Assembly (NCBI GenBank): GCA_021161965.1
Contig: JAGGZP010000058.1
Coordinates: forward strand, 1 to 13,459
Reading direction: 5' to 3'
Source: a bacterium
Lineage (GTDB): Bacteria; Patescibacteriota; Patescibacteriia; UBA2591; JAGGZP01
DNA: 13,459 nucleotides
Shown here: one piece after another, positions 1 to 6,812 of the stretch
Layout: every line of letters begins with the position of its first letter
Position numbering within the stretch: the stretch's first letter is position 1
Program-made: the position numbers and the translations under genes
Notes under the pieces: model-generated
Told to the model about the DNA's origin: nothing
Database searches by the model: none
What the model saw: only the letters and a program-made list of their open reading frames with translations

Positions 1-13
1 ATTTTCAATGACT

Positions 14-110
14 CAATTTTCAATAGTTTGAAAATTGAAAATTAATCTCTTGATTAGGTCAATTAGGTCAATTAGAAATTAGACATTCTCTTTTAGGTCG
101 ATTAGGATTT
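14..110. repeat. Short inverted and tandem repeats in intergenic DNA
   Basis: A perfect 10-bp inverted repeat (CAATTTTCAA at 14-23, TTGAAAATTG at 28-37, 4-nt loop) is followed by a 9-bp tandem repeat ATTAGGTCA at 53-61 and 62-70, with a third partial copy at 71-75 and a related piece (TTAGGTCGATTAGG) at 93-106. No coding potential is visible in 1-179. The hairpin lacks a T-run, so I do not call it a terminator for whatever lies to the left. Confidence 0.6.
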
Positions 111-145
111 GCAATGAAATTTGACTTCTATAGCCCTTATTGTTA

Positions 146-173
146 TTGGCTTTTTTTATTTTTGTGATAAAAT
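146..173 (+). promoter_or_regulatory. Promoter of the tsaC operon, probably leaderless
   Basis: The -35 is TTGGCT (146-151), followed by a 16-bp spacer and an extended -10, TGA plus TAAAAT (165-173). Six bases (174-179) separate the -10 from the ATG at 180, so transcription should begin at the start codon. A better -35 (TTGACT, 121-126) exists but has only a weak -10 partner (TATTGG, 144-149). Confidence 0.6.
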
Positions 174-179
174 AAAAAT

Positions 180-743
180 ATGCTAATTCTAGGACCGAAT
201 AAATCGGGAATTGAAAAAGCTAAAAAAATTTTGAAAAATGGAGGCGTGATTATTTATCCAACCGATACCATTTACGGGCTCGGGGCAGATATTTTTAATG
301 AAAGTGCGGTTAAAAAAGTATTTGAAATAAAAAGAAGAAGCTATAAAAAACCAGTTTCTGTTTTGGTTTCAAATATCAAACAGATTGAAAAGTTAGCTTA
401 TTTAAATAGGCGGCAAAAAAATTTTATTCACGCACTTTTTCCTGGACCATTTACTGTTATTTTAAAAAGCAAAAAGATTGTTCCAAAAATTTTAACTGCT
501 GGAACAGGTAAAATTGGTTTAAGAATTCCTGATTCAAAAATTTGTCAAAAACTAAGTCGAAATTTACCAATAACTACAACTAGTGTAAACATTTCCGGAA
601 AAAGACCCTTAACAAATATACAAAAAATTATTAAGGAATTTTATAATAAAGTTGATGCAATTATTATTGGTAAAAATCTCAGTAATAAATCGTCAACAGT
701 AATTGATCTTACTATTTGGCCAATTAAAATTTTGCGGCAATAA
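180..743 (+). CDS. tsaC: Threonylcarbamoyl-AMP synthase, TsaC/YrdC type
   Basis: This cytoplasmic enzyme makes L-threonylcarbamoyl-adenylate from threonine, bicarbonate and ATP, the first step of the universal t6A37 modification of ANN-decoding tRNAs. The 187 residues are a complete YrdC domain without the extra C-terminal Sua5 domain, hence TsaC rather than Sua5. Family motifs are visible in order: PTDTIYGLG (27-35), the basic KRRSYKKP (51-58), FPGPFT (87-92), LRIPD (114-118), TTSVNISG (133-140) and STVIDLT near 171-177. It is first in a six-gene operon; the next ATG lies 2 nt after its stop. No Shine-Dalgarno precedes the start, which sits 7 nt downstream of a -10 element. The partner proteins TsaB, TsaD and TsaE are not in the window. 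Identification is secure. Confidence 0.95.
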   Translation: MLILGPNKSGIEKAKKILKNGGVIIYPTDTIYGLGADIFNESAVKKVFEIKRRSYKKPVSVLVSNIKQIEKLAYLNRRQKNFIHALFPGPFTVILKSKKIVPKILTAGTGKIGLRIPDSKICQKLSRNLPITTTSVNISGKRPLTNIQKIIKEFYNKVDAIIIGKNLSNKSSTVIDLTIWPIKILRQ

Positions 744-745
744 AA

Positions 746-1318
746 ATGGGTAAAAGATTATTACGAAAATTTTATCAACAACCAACTTTAAAAGTTGCTC
801 AAAAACTTTTAGGCAAATATTTGATTCATAAAATCGGAAAGAAGAAAATAATTGGAAAAATTGTTGAAACAGAAGCCTATATTGGCCCGAAAGATAAGGC
901 AAGCCATTCTTATCTTGGAAAAGTAACTGCGCGAAATTTAGCTGAGTATATGGTTGGTGGTCATGTTTATATTTATTTAGTCTACGGAATGTATTGGCAA
1001 TTAAATATCTCTACCGGGAGATCAGGGCAACCAGAGTGTGTTCTCATCAGAGCCATTGAATCAATTAATCCAAAAAAGGAAATAAATGCCACAAATGGGC
1101 CAGGGAAACTCTGTCGTTATCTAAAATTAAACAAGCGGCATTATGGTTTAGATTTAGTGAAAAGTAAAGAAGTTTGGCTGGAAGAAGGTACAAGAGTTCC
1201 AAAATCAAAAATTGTTGCTGCAAAAAGAATAGGTATTGATTACGCTGGAAAATTTTGGGCAAATAGAAAGTGGCGATTTTATATAAAAAATAATCCTTAT
1301 GTCAGTCGTTTTAATTAA
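746..1318 (+). CDS. mpg: 3-methyladenine DNA glycosylase (AAG/MPG family)
   Basis: A monofunctional base-excision repair glycosylase that removes alkylated and deaminated purines such as 3-methyladenine and hypoxanthine. The 190-residue protein is the compact bacterial form of the family. The active-site block VETEAYIGPKDKASHS (40-55) contains E43, equivalent to the catalytic Glu of human AAG, with Y45 and H54 matching the human Tyr and His that grip the flipped base. The intercalation-side motif VYIYLVYGMYW (74-84) and VLIRA follow, with a conserved NGPGKLCR stretch further on. It starts 2 nt after tsaC without a Shine-Dalgarno, so translation probably depends on reading through from tsaC. 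Its last 20 nt overlap the next gene. Nothing in the sequence suggests it is inactive. Confidence 0.95.
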   Translation: MGKRLLRKFYQQPTLKVAQKLLGKYLIHKIGKKKIIGKIVETEAYIGPKDKASHSYLGKVTARNLAEYMVGGHVYIYLVYGMYWQLNISTGRSGQPECVLIRAIESINPKKEINATNGPGKLCRYLKLNKRHYGLDLVKSKEVWLEEGTRVPKSKIVAAKRIGIDYAGKFWANRKWRFYIKNNPYVSRFN

Positions 1319-1646
1319 TAATTATTCGTTTGGAGAAATCATTGTTAATGACAAAAAGTATAATCAAGACATTTATATTGATACCAATGGGAAAATTAAT
1401 TCTTGGTGGAGAAAGAAAAGCCATTTTATTGAAATGGATGATTTAGAAAATTTTACGGAGCAAAATCCAGAAATTTTAATTATTGGCACAGGTGCTTACG
1501 GTATGGCAAAAATTTCTGCGGATATAAAAAATTTTTGTCAAAATAGAAAAATAAAATTGATTGTTGAGCCAACTAATAGGGCAATTAAAGAATACAATCG
1601 ATTTAAGAATAAAAAAATAATGGCTTATTTTCATATAACTTGCTAA
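1299..1646 (+). CDS. Mth938-like (DUF498/AAMDC family) protein
   Basis: A 115-residue single-domain protein of the Mth938/DUF498 family, whose biochemical role is not established. The family signature is clear: an N-terminal strand region NNYSFGEIIVNDKKYNQDI (7-25), a WWRKKSH segment near 36-42, the core PEILIIGTGAYGMAKIS (about 58-74), a PTNRAIKEYNRF stretch (about 91-102), and the C-terminal end AYFHITC, common in prokaryotic members. The start chosen overlaps mpg by 20 nt in another frame. It is preferred because homologues begin a few residues before the SFG motif, and no later Met fits. The next ATG lies one base after the stop. Its position between repair and ribosome-assembly genes gives no clear functional hint. 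Confidence 0.85.
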   Translation: MSVVLINNYSFGEIIVNDKKYNQDIYIDTNGKINSWWRKKSHFIEMDDLENFTEQNPEILIIGTGAYGMAKISADIKNFCQNRKIKLIVEPTNRAIKEYNRFKNKKIMAYFHITC

Positions 1647-1647
1647 A

Positions 1648-2793
1648 ATGAGAAACAAAATTGCGAGATTTTTTAAAAGAAGATTTTCATTTAATTGGTC
1701 TTTCATTTTTTTGCTAATATTAGTTGTTGGTTTAGCAGATTTTCTTTTAATTTATGGCGCAAAAATTGAAAAAGAAGAGAATTTCTCTTATAAAAAAATA
1801 AAAAGAATTGGTCCGGTTTATACCCGAGGAATTTATTTATCTTCTTGGACTGTTTCTGATTTAAAAAATGTTGACAAAATGGTTAATCTTATTTTAAAAA
1901 ACAAGTTAAATACAGTAGTTATTGATCTTAAAGATTCAAAGGGTGTTGTTCCCTACGATAGTAAAGTACCTGAAGTAAATCTTTATAAAACGAAAAAAAT
2001 AAGAATTAAAAATTTGTCCTCTGTGGTAGAAAAATTTTCTAATCATCATATTTACACAATTGCCAGAATTCCTGTTTTTCAGGATACAGAGCTCGCTCAA
2101 AAGAAATCAAAGTATGCTCTAAAAAACAGATTAAATGGGAAAATTTGGCGCGATTGGAAAGGTCTTGCCTGGGTTGATCCGGCAGCAAAAGATGTTTGGG
2201 ATTATAATATCAAAATTGCTCAAGAGGCATTCAAATTGGGTTTTGATGAGGTTAATTTTGATTACGTTCGTTTTCCTTCTGATGGAAATATTGGGTTAAT
2301 TTCTTATCCTTTTTGGGACAAAAAAATAGAAAAAGCAGAAATTATCCGTCAATTTTCCGAATATCAACACAACCAATTAAAAAAATATGGCCCAACATCA
2401 ATTGATATTTTTGGATTAGTCCTTTGGCATAATGAAGACAACTATGATATGAACATTGGCCAAAAGCTATCTGTATTTATGCCTTATTTTGATTATATTT
2501 GTCCAATGGTTTATCCCTCCCATTTCCCTTCTGGATTCCAAAATTTTAAAAATCCCGCTGCTTATCCCTATGATATTATTTATCAAAGTTTAAAAAGAGT
2601 TGAACCTTTATTCATTAATAAAAAAGTTAAATTGAGGCCTTGGCTTCAGGTATTTGATTTAGGTACTGAATATACTCCAGCAATGATATTAAAAGAAATA
2701 ACTGCTGTTCAAGATGCTCATGCTTTTGGCTATTTATTTTGGAATTCTAAAAACGACTATTCACCTCTTTATCGATTATTTCAAAATGACTAA
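1648..2793 (+). CDS. Membrane-anchored DUF4015 putative glycoside hydrolase
   Basis: A 381-residue protein with a basic N-terminus (RNKIARFFKRR), one hydrophobic segment at about 17-38, and a long outward-facing domain, so it is probably a signal-anchored enzyme of the cell surface. The outer domain matches the DUF4015 putative glycosyl hydrolase family, predicted to be a TIM barrel related to alpha-amylase-like glycoside hydrolases. Visible hallmarks are RGIYLSSWT (60-68), VVIDLKDSKGVVPYDS (90-105), the strongly conserved FDEVNFDYVRFPSDG (199-213), and later a DIFGLVLW and a PMVYPSHF strand. The acidic residues D200, E201 and D205 are plausible catalytic or structural positions; that is inference. 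The substrate is unknown; cell-wall or surface polysaccharide is likely. The stop overlaps the rbfA start by 8 nt. Confidence 0.85.
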   Translation: MRNKIARFFKRRFSFNWSFIFLLILVVGLADFLLIYGAKIEKEENFSYKKIKRIGPVYTRGIYLSSWTVSDLKNVDKMVNLILKNKLNTVVIDLKDSKGVVPYDSKVPEVNLYKTKKIRIKNLSSVVEKFSNHHIYTIARIPVFQDTELAQKKSKYALKNRLNGKIWRDWKGLAWVDPAAKDVWDYNIKIAQEAFKLGFDEVNFDYVRFPSDGNIGLISYPFWDKKIEKAEIIRQFSEYQHNQLKKYGPTSIDIFGLVLWHNEDNYDMNIGQKLSVFMPYFDYICPMVYPSHFPSGFQNFKNPAAYPYDIIYQSLKRVEPLFINKKVKLRPWLQVFDLGTEYTPAMILKEITAVQDAHAFGYLFWNSKNDYSPLYRLFQND

Positions 2794-3124
2794 AAGAATA
2801 GAAAAAGTTAACGAATTAATCAAACGCGAGATAAATAGATTTATCATTCGTAACTTTGAATTACCTGAAGGCACATTTCTAACAATAACAAGAGTCAAAA
2901 CATCGCGTGATTTAGGTGAGGCAAAAATTTTTTGCAGTATTTTTCCGAAAGATAAAATAAAAGAAGTTTTTTTTAATTTAAAAAGAAATCGCCGTCTAAT
3001 TCAATATTACCTTAATAGAAGACTAATAATGAAATCGATTCCAAAGATAAAATTTTTAATTGATGTTGGCGAAGAAAGAGTAGAAAAGGTAGAAAATTTA
3101 ATTAACAAAATTAAAAAAATATGA
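2786..3124 (+). CDS. rbfA: Ribosome-binding factor A
   Basis: RbfA is a small KH-type RNA-binding protein that helps mature the 30S subunit and the 5' end of 16S rRNA. The 112 residues cover the whole domain: a helical N-terminus (KRIEKVNELIKREINRFI), the strand region TITRVKTSRDLGEAKIFCSI with the family's conserved pattern of a hydroxyl/acidic turn before a short strand, the helix with LKRNRRLIQYYLNRRL, and the closing strand IPKIKFLIDVGEERVEKV. The start at 2786 is preferred over an in-frame ATG 72 nt upstream, because that extension would be a frame-shifted copy of the preceding gene's tail and the KH fold begins here. It overlaps the upstream gene by 8 nt and shares ATGA with the next gene. 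It is the only gene here ending in TGA. Confidence 0.92.
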   Translation: MTKRIEKVNELIKREINRFIIRNFELPEGTFLTITRVKTSRDLGEAKIFCSIFPKDKIKEVFFNLKRNRRLIQYYLNRRLIMKSIPKIKFLIDVGEERVEKVENLINKIKKI

Positions 3125-4200
3125 ATATGAGAACTGGAATTGTTGAATTACCACTTCATTATGGTCCCTGTCCTTCTTGGCTTTTTAAAAGGATGGTAGA
3201 ACTTTCACGGGCAATTATTGAAGCAATAGTTTATGAATTTGGTCGCGACGAGGTTTTAACTAGGTTCAGTGATCCTTATTGGTTTCAGTCTTTCGGTTGT
3301 CTTCTTGGTTTTGATTGGCATTCCTCTGGTTTAACAACAACTGTTTGTGGAGCAATAAAAGAAGCACTTCGTGGAACAGAAAGAGAATTAGGTATTTATG
3401 TTGCTGGCGGAAAAGGAAAAACATCACGAAAAACGCCGCAGGAAATTGAGTTTTATGGAGAGAAATACTCGATTAGTCAAACAGAAAATTTAATTTACGC
3501 CAGTAAAATGAGCGCTAAAGTCGATAATACCGCACTCCAAGACGGATTCCAAATTTATCACCATACATTTATTTTTACCAAAGAAGGCAAGTGGGTAGTA
3601 ATTCAGCAAGGATTAAATCAGAAAATTGGTTTAGCACGGCGCTATCACTGGCTATCGACAAAGGTTGATAATTTTATTAATGAGCCAGAAAATGCTATCT
3701 GTTGTGATTGGACTGGTTCTGTTTTAAATTTAGTAGCTAAAGAAAGCGATCAGACAAGAAAAACTAGTGTCAAGTTACTAACAAAAAATTTTAAAGAATT
3801 TTTAAAAGATTTAGAAAAAGTTAAAATTTTAAAGATGCCGCGACGGCATGATATTTTACCAATAGATTTTGATTTTAAAAAATTGGAAAAAATATTTTGG
3901 AATATTCACGAATACGGACCAAAAAATTTTCAAGAAATATTAGAAATAAAAGGTGTTGGACCAAAAACTATTAGAACATTGTCTTTAGTTTCAGAAATAA
4001 TTTATGGAGCAAAACCATCTTATGAAGATCCTGTTCGATATTCATTTGCTCATGGTGGTAAAGATGGCGTTCCCTACCCTGTGAATAAAAAAGCTTATGA
4101 TCGCTCAATAGAAGTTTTAAAAAGAGCAATTCAAAAAGCAAAAATAGGTAGATACGAGAAAATTAATCTTTTAAAAAATTTATCTTTACTAAACATTTAA
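3121..4200 (+). CDS. DUF763 protein with C-terminal helix-hairpin-helix
   Basis: A 359-residue member of the DUF763 family, common in archaea and thermophiles and of unknown function. The N-terminal signature is unmistakable: GIVELPLHYGPCPSWLF, SDPYWFQSFGCLLGFDWHSSG (roughly 50-70, conserved His and Ser), GGKGKTSRKTPQEI, and a DGFQIYHHTFIF strand. A helix-hairpin-helix motif (GVGP at 278-281) near the C-terminus, followed by the family-specific DPVRYSFAHGGKDGVP, suggests DNA or RNA binding; a nuclease or nucleic-acid-processing role is a guess. The ATG overlaps the rbfA stop (ATGA), implying coupled translation; a second in-frame ATG lies at 3127. It is last in the operon and faces ligA. The patchy family distribution makes ancient transfer possible, but base composition matches the neighbours. 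Confidence 0.85.
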   Translation: MNMRTGIVELPLHYGPCPSWLFKRMVELSRAIIEAIVYEFGRDEVLTRFSDPYWFQSFGCLLGFDWHSSGLTTTVCGAIKEALRGTERELGIYVAGGKGKTSRKTPQEIEFYGEKYSISQTENLIYASKMSAKVDNTALQDGFQIYHHTFIFTKEGKWVVIQQGLNQKIGLARRYHWLSTKVDNFINEPENAICCDWTGSVLNLVAKESDQTRKTSVKLLTKNFKEFLKDLEKVKILKMPRRHDILPIDFDFKKLEKIFWNIHEYGPKNFQEILEIKGVGPKTIRTLSLVSEIIYGAKPSYEDPVRYSFAHGGKDGVPYPVNKKAYDRSIEVLKRAIQKAKIGRYEKINLLKNLSLLNI

Positions 4201-4220
4201 AAAAGAGCGATTTTTCGCTC
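4198..4220 (-). terminator. Intrinsic terminator for ligA
   Basis: Read on the minus strand, the hairpin GAGCGA-AAAA-TCGCTC (4220 to 4205) is followed by six T residues (4204-4199). It lies about 130 nt past the ligA stop, immediately next to the stop codon of the convergent DUF763 gene. On the plus strand the same hairpin lacks a T-tail, so it should act mainly for ligA. Confidence 0.6.
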
Positions 4221-4353
4221 AATAGTAATTACTTAAAATTCCGCTTAATAGCGGAATTATTTTAATAATGCAATAAATTTTTTTGTTGATTGTTTTCACT
4301 CTCAGATTCTCGTCCCAGCACCATTTGATGCGGGACTTCGCTTAATAGTAATT
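4215..4353. repeat. Block flanked by imperfect 16-nt direct repeats
   Basis: TCGCTCAATAGTAATT (4215-4230) recurs with one mismatch as TCGCTTAATAGTAATT (4338-4353), 123 nt apart. The block also contains the hairpin 4237-4258 and a bulged hairpin, GTCCC(A)GCA (4312-4320) pairing with TGCGGGAC (4329-4336). The stretch ending TCCCAGCACCA (4313-4323) resembles the acceptor/CCA end of a tRNA, but no matching 5' half is present. No coding potential is visible. Confidence 0.45.
4237..4264 (+). terminator. Weak intrinsic terminator after the DUF763 gene
   Basis: An 8-bp perfect stem, AATTCCGC (4237-4244) with GCGGAATT (4251-4258), and loop TTAATA are followed by ATTTT, a short T-run. It is nearly symmetrical and could also slow transcription arriving from ligA. 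Confidence 0.4.
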
Positions 4354-6375
4354 TTACTTTATCAATTTTAGAAATTGTTTCTCATCAATGATTTTGACTC
4401 CCAATTGTTTGGCTCGCTCGTATTTTGAACCGGGATTTTTTCCGACAACAACAAAATCAGTATTTTTGCTTACTGACGAGGAAACATTTCCTCCAAGTTC
4501 ACGAACTTTTTCTTTTGCCTCTTCGCGAGTAAATTCTTCTAGCTCCCCAGTAAAAATAAATGTTTTTCCTTGCAGTATTCTTTTTTTCTTGGAAATTTTT
4601 GGGACAATAAGTTTGACACCATTTTTTTCAAGTTTTTTTAATAAAGCAATATTATTTTTATCACGGAACCAATGATAAATGCTTTGAGCAACTTCTGGAC
4701 CAATATCGTGAATTTCTTGTAATTTTTCTAAAGACATATTTTGGAAAAATTTGACTAGATCCGAAATTTTTGAAATCTTAAATTTAGAATTCAATATTTG
4801 ATTTGTTAGTAAATTAGATGTCTCTTCACCAATATGTCTAATTCCTAAAGCATTAATAAAACGAGAGAGAGGAATTTTTTTACTTTTTTCAATTGCTTCA
4901 ATTAAATTTTCTGCTGATTTTTCTGCAAACCTTTCTAAAGGTTCCAAATCACCTTTTGTTAAGGTAAAAATATCTGCCGGATTTTTAATTAATCCCTCAT
5001 TCATCAATTGTTCAATAATTTTATTACCTAGACCTTCAATATCAAATCCCTTTTTTGAAGCGAAATGAACAATCTGACGCCAACGCGAAGCAAAACAATT
5101 TTTATTAGTACAATAATAAACTGCTTCACCCGGCTTCTTTTTAACTGGGCCTCCACAAAATGGACAAGTTCTTGGCATTTTAAACTTTTTTTCTTTACCA
5201 GTTCGCATCTTTTTTAAAACTCGAACTACTTCTGGAATAACATCACCAGCTTTTTGAATAATAACTGTATCACCAATTCTTACATCTAACTTTTTTATTT
5301 GATCTTCGTTATGTAAGGTTGCTCGAGAAACTATTGAACCCATCACCTGCGTTGGCTCAAAAATGGCAACGGGTGTTAGGGCACCAGTTCGTCCGACTTG
5401 GACAATAATATTTTTAACAACTGTTGTTGCTTGTTCTGCTGGAAATTTGTAAGCCCTCATCCAACGAGGTGATTTTCCAACAGTTCCCAATTTTTTTTCA
5501 GCAGAAATACTATTTACAACAATAACTATTCCATCATAATCAAAAGATACTTGTTTGCGATGTTGATACCAATATTGGTGAAATTTTTCAACCTCTTCAA
5601 GATTTTTAGCATAACGACATTGTTTATCAGTTTTAAATCCTAAATTATGGAGAATTTGATGTACCTCTTCGTGAGTTTTTTGTCCTAAATCAGTTAAAAT
5701 ATCGAAAGCAAAACAATCTAATTTTCTTGAGGCAGTTATTTTTGGATCAAGTTGACGAATAGACCCAGCAGTAACATTTCGCGGATTAGCAAAAGGTTTT
5801 AAACCTTTTTTCTTTCTTTCTCGATTCAGTTTTTCAAAGTCATTTTTATGCATAAAAATTTCTCCCCGGACAACAACATCAATATCTTTTTCTAAACGAA
5901 GTGGGATTGCTTCAATTGTTTTAATATTTTGGGTAACATCTTCACCGACTAATCCATTTCCCCGAGTTGCTGCTGTTGTTAAAATACCTTTTTTATAGGT
6001 TAAAACAATATCCATTCCATCAATTTTTCTTTCACAAAAATAATCGAGTTTTGTTTTTTTAGGAAGATATTGATGAATGTATCTTTCCCAGTCTTTAACT
6101 TCTTCGAAAGAAAATATATCTTCAATTGATAAAATTGGTTGCGGATGTTTAATCTTCTTAAATTTTTTTAACGGTTTCCCACCAACACGTTGAGTCGGCG
6201 AATCAGGAGTAATAAATTCTGGATATTGTTGTTCTAATTTCCAAAGCTCATGTTTTAGAGAATCTAAAGCAGCATCAGAAATTTCTTGCTTATCTAAGAC
6301 ATGATAAAGATAACGGTGGTAATTTATTACCTTTTTTAATTTTTCAATCCTTTTTTTTGCCTCTTGTTTAGTCAT
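4354..6375 (-). CDS. ligA: NAD-dependent DNA ligase LigA
   Basis: The essential NAD+-dependent ligase that seals nicks in replication and repair. At 673 residues it is full length. Domains in order: the NMN-binding Ia region (1-70, including HRYLYHVLDKQEISD), the adenylation domain with catalytic K117 in ERKIDG (115-120) and TRGNGLVGEDVT (137-148), DGIVIVV (281-287) and motif V around K310 (AYKFP), the OB fold with GRTGALTPVAIFEP (328-341), a four-cysteine zinc finger (C404, C407, C422, C427), helix-hairpin-helix repeats (about 440-570, including LGIRHIGEE) and a C-terminal BRCT domain (about 597-673). The adenylation motif is slightly unusual: Arg precedes the Lys, and MDI replaces the common LAI. 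It is a single-gene minus-strand unit, divergent from rnpB, and its ATG lies 7 nt past a TATAAT -10 with no Shine-Dalgarno. Confidence 0.97.
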   Translation of the reverse strand: MTKQEAKKRIEKLKKVINYHRYLYHVLDKQEISDAALDSLKHELWKLEQQYPEFITPDSPTQRVGGKPLKKFKKIKHPQPILSIEDIFSFEEVKDWERYIHQYLPKKTKLDYFCERKIDGMDIVLTYKKGILTTAATRGNGLVGEDVTQNIKTIEAIPLRLEKDIDVVVRGEIFMHKNDFEKLNRERKKKGLKPFANPRNVTAGSIRQLDPKITASRKLDCFAFDILTDLGQKTHEEVHQILHNLGFKTDKQCRYAKNLEEVEKFHQYWYQHRKQVSFDYDGIVIVVNSISAEKKLGTVGKSPRWMRAYKFPAEQATTVVKNIIVQVGRTGALTPVAIFEPTQVMGSIVSRATLHNEDQIKKLDVRIGDTVIIQKAGDVIPEVVRVLKKMRTGKEKKFKMPRTCPFCGGPVKKKPGEAVYYCTNKNCFASRWRQIVHFASKKGFDIEGLGNKIIEQLMNEGLIKNPADIFTLTKGDLEPLERFAEKSAENLIEAIEKSKKIPLSRFINALGIRHIGEETSNLLTNQILNSKFKISKISDLVKFFQNMSLEKLQEIHDIGPEVAQSIYHWFRDKNNIALLKKLEKNGVKLIVPKISKKKRILQGKTFIFTGELEEFTREEAKEKVRELGGNVSSSVSKNTDFVVVGKNPGSKYERAKQLGVKIIDEKQFLKLIK

Positions 6376-6381
6376 ATTTTT

Positions 6382-6409
6382 ATTATAATTAAGAAAATTT
6401 GTTTAGCAA
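6382..6409 (-). promoter_or_regulatory. Promoter of ligA, probably leaderless
   Basis: On the minus strand, TTGCTA (6409-6404), a 16-bp spacer, then a consensus TATAAT (6387-6382). Six bases remain before the ATG at 6375, so the first transcribed base should be at the start codon. No TG extension is present. Confidence 0.65.
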
Positions 6410-6415
6410 GCATAC

Positions 6416-6443
6416 TTGACAAGATGGATATTTTTACTATTAT
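6416..6443 (+). promoter_or_regulatory. Promoter of the RNase P RNA gene
   Basis: A consensus -35 TTGACA (6416-6421), a 16-bp spacer and TATTAT (6438-6443). Six bases later, at 6450, comes the first base of the P1 helix, which fixes the RNA 5' end. An overlapping alternative -10, TATATT (6441-6446), would need a 19-bp spacer. The -35 is separated from the divergent ligA -35 by only 6 bp. Confidence 0.7.
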
Positions 6444-6449
6444 ATTAAA

Positions 6450-6812
6450 GATGATGGATTAATAATCGCTCTTAAAAAAAATTAAGAGAGGAAAGTCCGA
6501 ACACCACCTGATTTATTCAGGTAAGTAGGGGCCTTGCTAACGGCAAGGATCCAAGAAAGTAATTTCTTGGATACGGAAAGTGCCACAGAGACTATACTAT
6601 CCCGCTCCTATTTTGACAGCTATTATCTGGCAAAATAGGGACGGGAGAAAGGTGAAAAGTCCTTTGTAAAACAAAGGTCTTCTCTATAGCGATATAGAGA
6701 AGTGGTAAACCCCCCCTGGTGAAAGGTCAAAAGTAGACCGTTAGAGCTACATTGCAAAATGTAGCCAAGATAAATGATTATTAATACAGAATTCGGCTTA
6801 TAATCCATCATC
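6450..6812 (+). ncRNA. rnpB: RNase P RNA, bacterial type A
   Basis: The catalytic RNA of RNase P, which removes 5' leaders from pre-tRNAs. Both universal cores are present: GAGGAAAGTCCG (6488-6499) and ACAGAATTCGGCTTA (6787-6800). P1 is a perfect 12-bp helix (6450-6461 with 6801-6812) that defines both ends. P2 pairs 6459-6467 with 6776-6784 and competes for the last bases of P1. P4 pairs CCGAA (6497-6501) with TTCGG (6792-6796). Further hairpins: a simple P3 (6469-6475/6482-6488), P13 (6661-6667/6671-6677), P14 (6679-6688/6693-6702, GCGA loop) and P18 (6746-6753/6758-6765, GCAA loop). GTGCCACAGAGA and GGTGAAA core segments are also present. The P15 region looks reduced: a small GGTC/GACC stem (6725-6728/6736-6739) replaces the usual GGTAGGG-containing loop. 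A strong terminator follows directly. Confidence 0.95.

Noticed and set aside
14..37. A terminator for a gene left of the window
   Set aside because: The hairpin is very AT-rich and is not followed by a T-run on either strand.
121..149. TTGACT as the main -35 of the tsaC promoter
   Set aside because: Its best-spaced -10 (TATTGG) is poor, while TTGGCT with an extended TGATAAAAT fits the geometry of the other promoters. It may still be a secondary promoter.
2714..2785. An N-terminal extension of RbfA from an upstream in-frame ATG
   Set aside because: The extra 24 residues lie entirely within the coding region of the preceding gene, show no RbfA similarity, and the family start fits the ATG at 2786.
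4290..4323. A complete tRNA gene ending in CCA
   Set aside because: Only the 3' acceptor-like end is present; there is no matching 5' acceptor strand (GCTGGGA) on the plus strand, no T-stem partner and no anticodon arm.
4388..4675. A 95-codon plus-strand reading frame
   Set aside because: It is antisense to the BRCT-encoding end of ligA, has no recognisable domain and no start signals.
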